Positions 59,611 to 64,000 of a stretch of 64,000 nt of DNA are shown piece after piece. This DNA is from Verrucomicrobiaceae bacterium E54 (GTDB lineage: Bacteria; Verrucomicrobiota; Verrucomicrobiia; Verrucomicrobiales; Akkermansiaceae): positions 1 to 64,000 of the forward strand of contig JAKZES010000004.1 of assembly GCA_022548915.1 (NCBI GenBank), read 5' to 3'. A model generated the notes under the pieces. The model was not told where the DNA came from. It did no database searches and saw only the letters and a program-made list of their open reading frames with translations. How positions within the stretch are numbered: position 1 is the stretch's first letter; every line of letters begins with the position of its first letter. The position numbers and the translations under genes are program-made.

Positions 59611-60408
59611 ATGAAGCACTCCGCCACCCTCCTCTCATGCATGTTCGCCCTGTGCGGACTCCACGCCGCGGCTTCTCCGCCAACCGCCGAGCCCATGCCA
59701 TGGGAGAATCCCGCCTACGAGACCACCATCCGGGCCACGCAGGCCGAATCCCGGCCCGGGCCGGAGGAAGATCCCAACAGCTGGACCGCCTGGCTGCGGC
59801 ACCACGAGGACCGCAAGCGCTGGTGCACCGAGCAGGAAGTCGACCTGCTGATGGTCGGCGACTCGATCGTATTCGGCTGGTCGCGCGTGGGAAGGAAGGT
59901 GTGGGACGAGTTCTATGGCAATCGCAAGGCGGTGAACATCGGTTCCAGCGGCGACCGGACCTACCACATGCTCTGGCACTTCCAGAATGGCGGGCTCGAC
60001 GGCATGAAGGACCGCAATCCGAAGCTGGTCGTGATGATGATCGGCACCAACAACCGCGGCATCCCGGAGCTGCACGGGCATGACACCGCCTACGGCATCC
60101 TCGCCCTGCTCAAGGAGATCCACGCCAAGCTGCCCGAGTCGAAGATCCTGCTGATGCCGATCTTCCCGCGCGGCGACACCCCGGAGGACCCAGGTCGCCT
60201 GCGGAACGACCAGATCAACAGAATCATTCGTAGCTACGTGGACCATGAAACCGTCCACTGGCTGGATGTCGGCCACGTCTTTCTCGACGGGGCAGGCCGG
60301 ATCAATCGCGAACTCATGCCGGATGGGCTGCATCCCAACGAGCAAGGTTACCGCGCCTGGGGCAGGGCGATGGAGTCTATGGTCGAAGAGTTGCTGTGCA
60401 ACGAGTAG
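59611..60408 (+). CDS. Secreted GDSL/SGNH hydrolase
   Basis: 265 residues from the ATG at 59611 with a signal peptide (LLSCMFALCGLHAAAS). SGNH blocks are visible: VGDSIVFGW (Ser, near 83), NIGSSGDRTYH (Gly), MIGTNNRG (Asn, near 144) and MPDGLHPNEQGY (Asp-x-x-His, near 237). The domain resembles PAF-acetylhydrolase-like esterases. Probable deacetylation of carbohydrate substrates with the preceding SASA protein. Confidence 0.9.
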   Translation: MKHSATLLSCMFALCGLHAAASPPTAEPMPWENPAYETTIRATQAESRPGPEEDPNSWTAWLRHHEDRKRWCTEQEVDLLMVGDSIVFGWSRVGRKVWDEFYGNRKAVNIGSSGDRTYHMLWHFQNGGLDGMKDRNPKLVVMMIGTNNRGIPELHGHDTAYGILALLKEIHAKLPESKILLMPIFPRGDTPEDPGRLRNDQINRIIRSYVDHETVHWLDVGHVFLDGAGRINRELMPDGLHPNEQGYRAWGRAMESMVEELLCNE

Positions 60409-60597
60409 GTCCGGGGACATGCAGGCTTCCCGCACCAAGCATGTGGCGTGGAGCTGCGGGTGGACGGGGATCGGCGCGCGGCAGCGGTGCGTGCTTGTGC
60501 TCGACGCCCCCGGGGTCGTTTTGAGATATTCCAGTCCTGTCGATGCGAGGAGAAGCTTGTGGGCGGGATCAGCAGGAAGAATTCAACACCCAGAGAA

Positions 60598-61839
60598 ATG
60601 GACAAAAATGAGAGACCGGTGGGATGGGGGGTGGCTGGCACGGCCCTGTGCCTTCTGGCCGGCAACGCGTCCGGCTCGGGCGGCTTTGCCGACGATGTGG
60701 ATTTCATGAAGCAGCACACCCCCGTGGTGGTGCTTGAGGATGGGGAGGCGGCGGTGGCGGTGGCGCCCGACTACCAGGGGCGGGTGATGACCAGCACCTA
60801 TGACCGAGAGGCGGGACCGAGCTTCGGCTGGATCAACCGGCCGGTGATCGAGAAGGGGTTCCTTTCGGATGACGAGAACAAGGGGAAACTCGAGGAGCAC
60901 ATTTACATCTTCGGCGGCGAGGAGCGTTTCTGGCTGGGACCGGAAGGCGGGCAGTATGCGATCTTCTTCAAGCCTGGGGCCAAGTTCGAGTTCTCCGACT
61001 GGCGGACGCCGGCGGTGATTGACACCGAGCCCTTCGAGTTGGTCGAGAAGACGCCGACTTCCGCCCGCTTCAAGCACGCGGCCGAACTCACGAACTACAC
61101 CGGCACCCGGTTCGAGCTGGGGATCGAGCGCACGGTCAAACTGCTGGGCAGGAAAGAGGCGTCGGAGCAACTGGAGGTGGAACTCGGGGAAGGGATCCGC
61201 ATGGTCGGCTATGAAACCGACAACCGCCTCACCAACACGGGCTCGCGGGCATGGACCGCGGAGACGGGACTGCTCTCGATCTGGATCCTCGGGATGTACA
61301 ATCCGTCGCCGGAAACGACGGTGGTTGTTCCTTTCAAGGCCGGGCCGGAGGAGGAACTCGGTCCGAAGGTGAACGATGCCTATTTCGGCAAGGTGCCTGC
61401 CGAATATCTGAAGGTGGAGGAGGATGTCCTGTTCTTCAAAGGGGACGGAACCCGCCGGGGAAAGATCGGAGTGACGCCGCAGCGATCCAAGGGCATCGCC
61501 GGCAGCTACGATGCCGCGGGCAAGGTGCTCAACCTCGTGACCTACAACGTGCAGGCGGCGCCGGATGGATTCGTCAACTCGATGTGGAAAATGCAGGAGG
61601 AACCCTACGCAGGGGACGTGATCAATGCCTACAACGACGGATCCCCCGAACCCGGGGTGCCTCCGCTCGGGCCGTTCTACGAGCTGGAAACCTCGTCGCC
61701 GGCGGCAGCCCTCAAGCCCGGAGAGACGATGAGGCACGTCCAGCGCACCTTCCACATTCACGGCACGGAGGAGCTCCTCGATCCGATCGCAAGAAGGGTG
61801 CTCGGCGTCGGTCTCGAGGAAATCAACGAGGCGCTCTGA
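60598..61839 (+). CDS. DUF6786-like exported protein
   Basis: 413 residues from the ATG at 60598; it has a short hydrophobic segment (GVAGTALCLLAGNASG) that may be a signal. VVVLEDGEAAVAVAPDYQGRVMTSTYDREAGPSFGWINRPVI is typical of the DUF6786 family in Planctomycetes and Verrucomicrobia (quoted parts: YQGRVMTSTYDREAGP, FGWINRPVI). A beta-sandwich related to carbohydrate-processing proteins is likely. Function not established. The 189-bp upstream gap shows no gene. Confidence 0.7.
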   Translation: MDKNERPVGWGVAGTALCLLAGNASGSGGFADDVDFMKQHTPVVVLEDGEAAVAVAPDYQGRVMTSTYDREAGPSFGWINRPVIEKGFLSDDENKGKLEEHIYIFGGEERFWLGPEGGQYAIFFKPGAKFEFSDWRTPAVIDTEPFELVEKTPTSARFKHAAELTNYTGTRFELGIERTVKLLGRKEASEQLEVELGEGIRMVGYETDNRLTNTGSRAWTAETGLLSIWILGMYNPSPETTVVVPFKAGPEEELGPKVNDAYFGKVPAEYLKVEEDVLFFKGDGTRRGKIGVTPQRSKGIAGSYDAAGKVLNLVTYNVQAAPDGFVNSMWKMQEEPYAGDVINAYNDGSPEPGVPPLGPFYELETSSPAAALKPGETMRHVQRTFHIHGTEELLDPIARRVLGVGLEEINEAL

Positions 61840-61942
61840 GAAACCTGACGGGATCATGGGTGGCGGGTGCCATCCGGCCCTTGGCAGGAGCCATGCTCCC
61901 TCTTAGGATGGCTCCCCTTCGGAACGCGAAACCCTTGAAATC

Positions 61943-63226
<1,284 letters not shown>

Positions 63227-63250
63227 TCCGAGGGTGGCTCCCGGGCGATG

Positions 63251-63268
63251 CGGGGGCATGCTCCCCCG
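63251..63268. terminator. Hairpin between convergent genes
   Basis: CGGGGG/CCCCCG with a 6-nt loop lies between the gltA stop and the DUF1501 stop. It has no clear U-tract and may serve both directions weakly. Confidence 0.4.
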
Positions 63269-63282
63269 GTCCCTGGCCAATA

Positions 63283-64000
63283 CTACGCCAGCACTTCCTT
63301 GACCACGCGGGCGTGCTCGACGCCGGTCAGCTTGAAGTCGAGACCCTGGAACTTGTAGGTCAGGCGTTCGTGATCGATGCCGAGCTGATGCAGCATGGTG
63401 GCGTGGAGGTCGTGGACCGAGACGCCGTCCTGCGCGACGGCATAGCCGAGTTCGTCGGTGGAGCCCCAGGTCGTGCCGCCCTTGATCCCGGCACCGGCGA
63501 GCCACAGTGAGAAGGCCTGGATGTGGTGATCGCGGCCGCTGCCCTGGGCCATCGGCGTGCGGCCGAACTCGCCACCCCAAATGACCAGGGTGTCGTCGAG
63601 CATGCCTCGTTCCTTGAGGTCCCTGACCAGCGCGGCGGTGGCCTGGTCGACATGGCCGGCGACGGTCTGGATGCCTTTCTTGATGCCGCCGTGGTGGTCC
63701 CAGCCGCGGTGGTAGAGCTGGATGAAACGCACGCCGCGCTCGGCCAGACGGCGGGCGAGCAGGCAGTTCGAGGCGAAGGATCCGTCGCCGGGCTTCGCGC
63801 CGTAGCTTTCGAGGACGGCATCCGACTCGTCGGACACGTCCATCAGTCCCGGCACGGAGGCCTGCATCTTGAAGGCCATCTCATACTGGGCGATGCGGGT
63901 GGCGATCTCGGGATCGTTCTGCCGGCGCCCGAGCAGGCCGTTCATGCCGTTGATCGTGCGGACCATCTCGGCCTGGTCGGCGCGGGTCACTCCGGCGGGG
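63283..64000 (-). CDS. DUF1501 family protein (partial, 5' end outside the window)
   Basis: About 239 C-terminal residues are visible. Family features: CLLARRLAERGVRFIQLYHRGWDHHGG, LVIWGGEFGRTPMAQGSGRDHH and GGTTWGSTDELGYAV. DUF1501 proteins are abundant secreted Tat-exported proteins of Planctomycetes and Verrucomicrobia, usually paired with DUF1553 genes, and related to the sulfatase/phosphatase fold. The start lies beyond base 64000. The function is not experimentally defined. Confidence 0.92.
   Translation of the reverse strand, partial: PAGVTRADQAEMVRTINGMNGLLGRRQNDPEIATRIAQYEMAFKMQASVPGLMDVSDESDAVLESYGAKPGDGSFASNCLLARRLAERGVRFIQLYHRGWDHHGGIKKGIQTVAGHVDQATAALVRDLKERGMLDDTLVIWGGEFGRTPMAQGSGRDHHIQAFSLWLAGAGIKGGTTWGSTDELGYAVAQDGVSVHDLHATMLHQLGIDHERLTYKFQGLDFKLTGVEHARVVKEVLA

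Overview
The window looks like a chromosomal segment of a Verrucomicrobiota bacterium (Verrucomicrobiales-type). The evidence is PEP-CTERM anchored exoproteins, a large secreted sulfatase, a DUF1501 protein, an ECF sigma factor paired with a membrane Ser/Thr kinase, long secreted proteins built from LamG, PA14 and Ig-like modules, high GC content, and a tmRNA whose tag reads ADSNELALAA. The placement is inferred from gene content only.

Left flank (1-4219): a hipBA-type toxin-antitoxin pair, rarA, a beta-carbonic anhydrase and the tmRNA gene ssrA. The last 21 bp of ssrA recur exactly at 37717-37737. These two copies are attL and attR of an integrated element of about 33.5 kb. Next to attR lie an Xis-like protein, a ribbon-helix-helix protein and a tyrosine integrase.

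Element (4199-37737): the left third is mostly minus-strand genes, several individually terminated. They include zinc-ribbon and membrane/lipoprotein genes, a DUF932 protein, a RecB/Cas4-like nuclease and a sigma-like HTH protein, with three plus-strand cargo genes (a DUF2321-nuclease, an EndoMS/NucS-like nuclease and an XRE regulator next to twin palindromic operators). The middle (13889-31528) is one long plus-strand array. A type I restriction-modification set (hsdM, a DUF1016/YhcG-type nuclease, hsdS, then hsdR about 7.5 kb later) encloses a reverse transcriptase with a (KKATA)n basic tail, a PD-(D/E)XK nuclease with an overlapping partner, a single-HKD PLD-like nuclease, a MqsA-HTH-ImmA/IrrE fusion, and an antitoxin/zeta-toxin pair that overlaps hsdR. 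Start-stop overlaps (ATGA, GTGA, TGATG) tie many neighbours together. The right part holds a candidate phage/plasmid replication initiator (gpII/X-like) and a DUF5131 protein, flanked on both sides by arrays of perfect hairpins, then the integration module.

Right flank (37738-64000): an ECF sigma/Ser-Thr kinase pair, then a cluster of secreted proteins. These are two PEP-CTERM proteins, a metallophosphoesterase-LamG protein, an FN3-repeat protein, a five-bladed beta-propeller (GH43/GH117-like) protein, a sulfatase-PA14-Ig-LamG protein, a sialate-O-acetylesterase-type protein, a GDSL hydrolase and a DUF6786-like protein. Four of them share the same N-terminal beta-sandwich module. About 200 bp from the kinase 3' end and its downstream leader is duplicated 5.2 kb away. 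Citrate synthase and a partial DUF1501 gene close the window.

The strongest candidate for an undescribed system is the composite RM/RT/nuclease/toxin array at 14951-31528.
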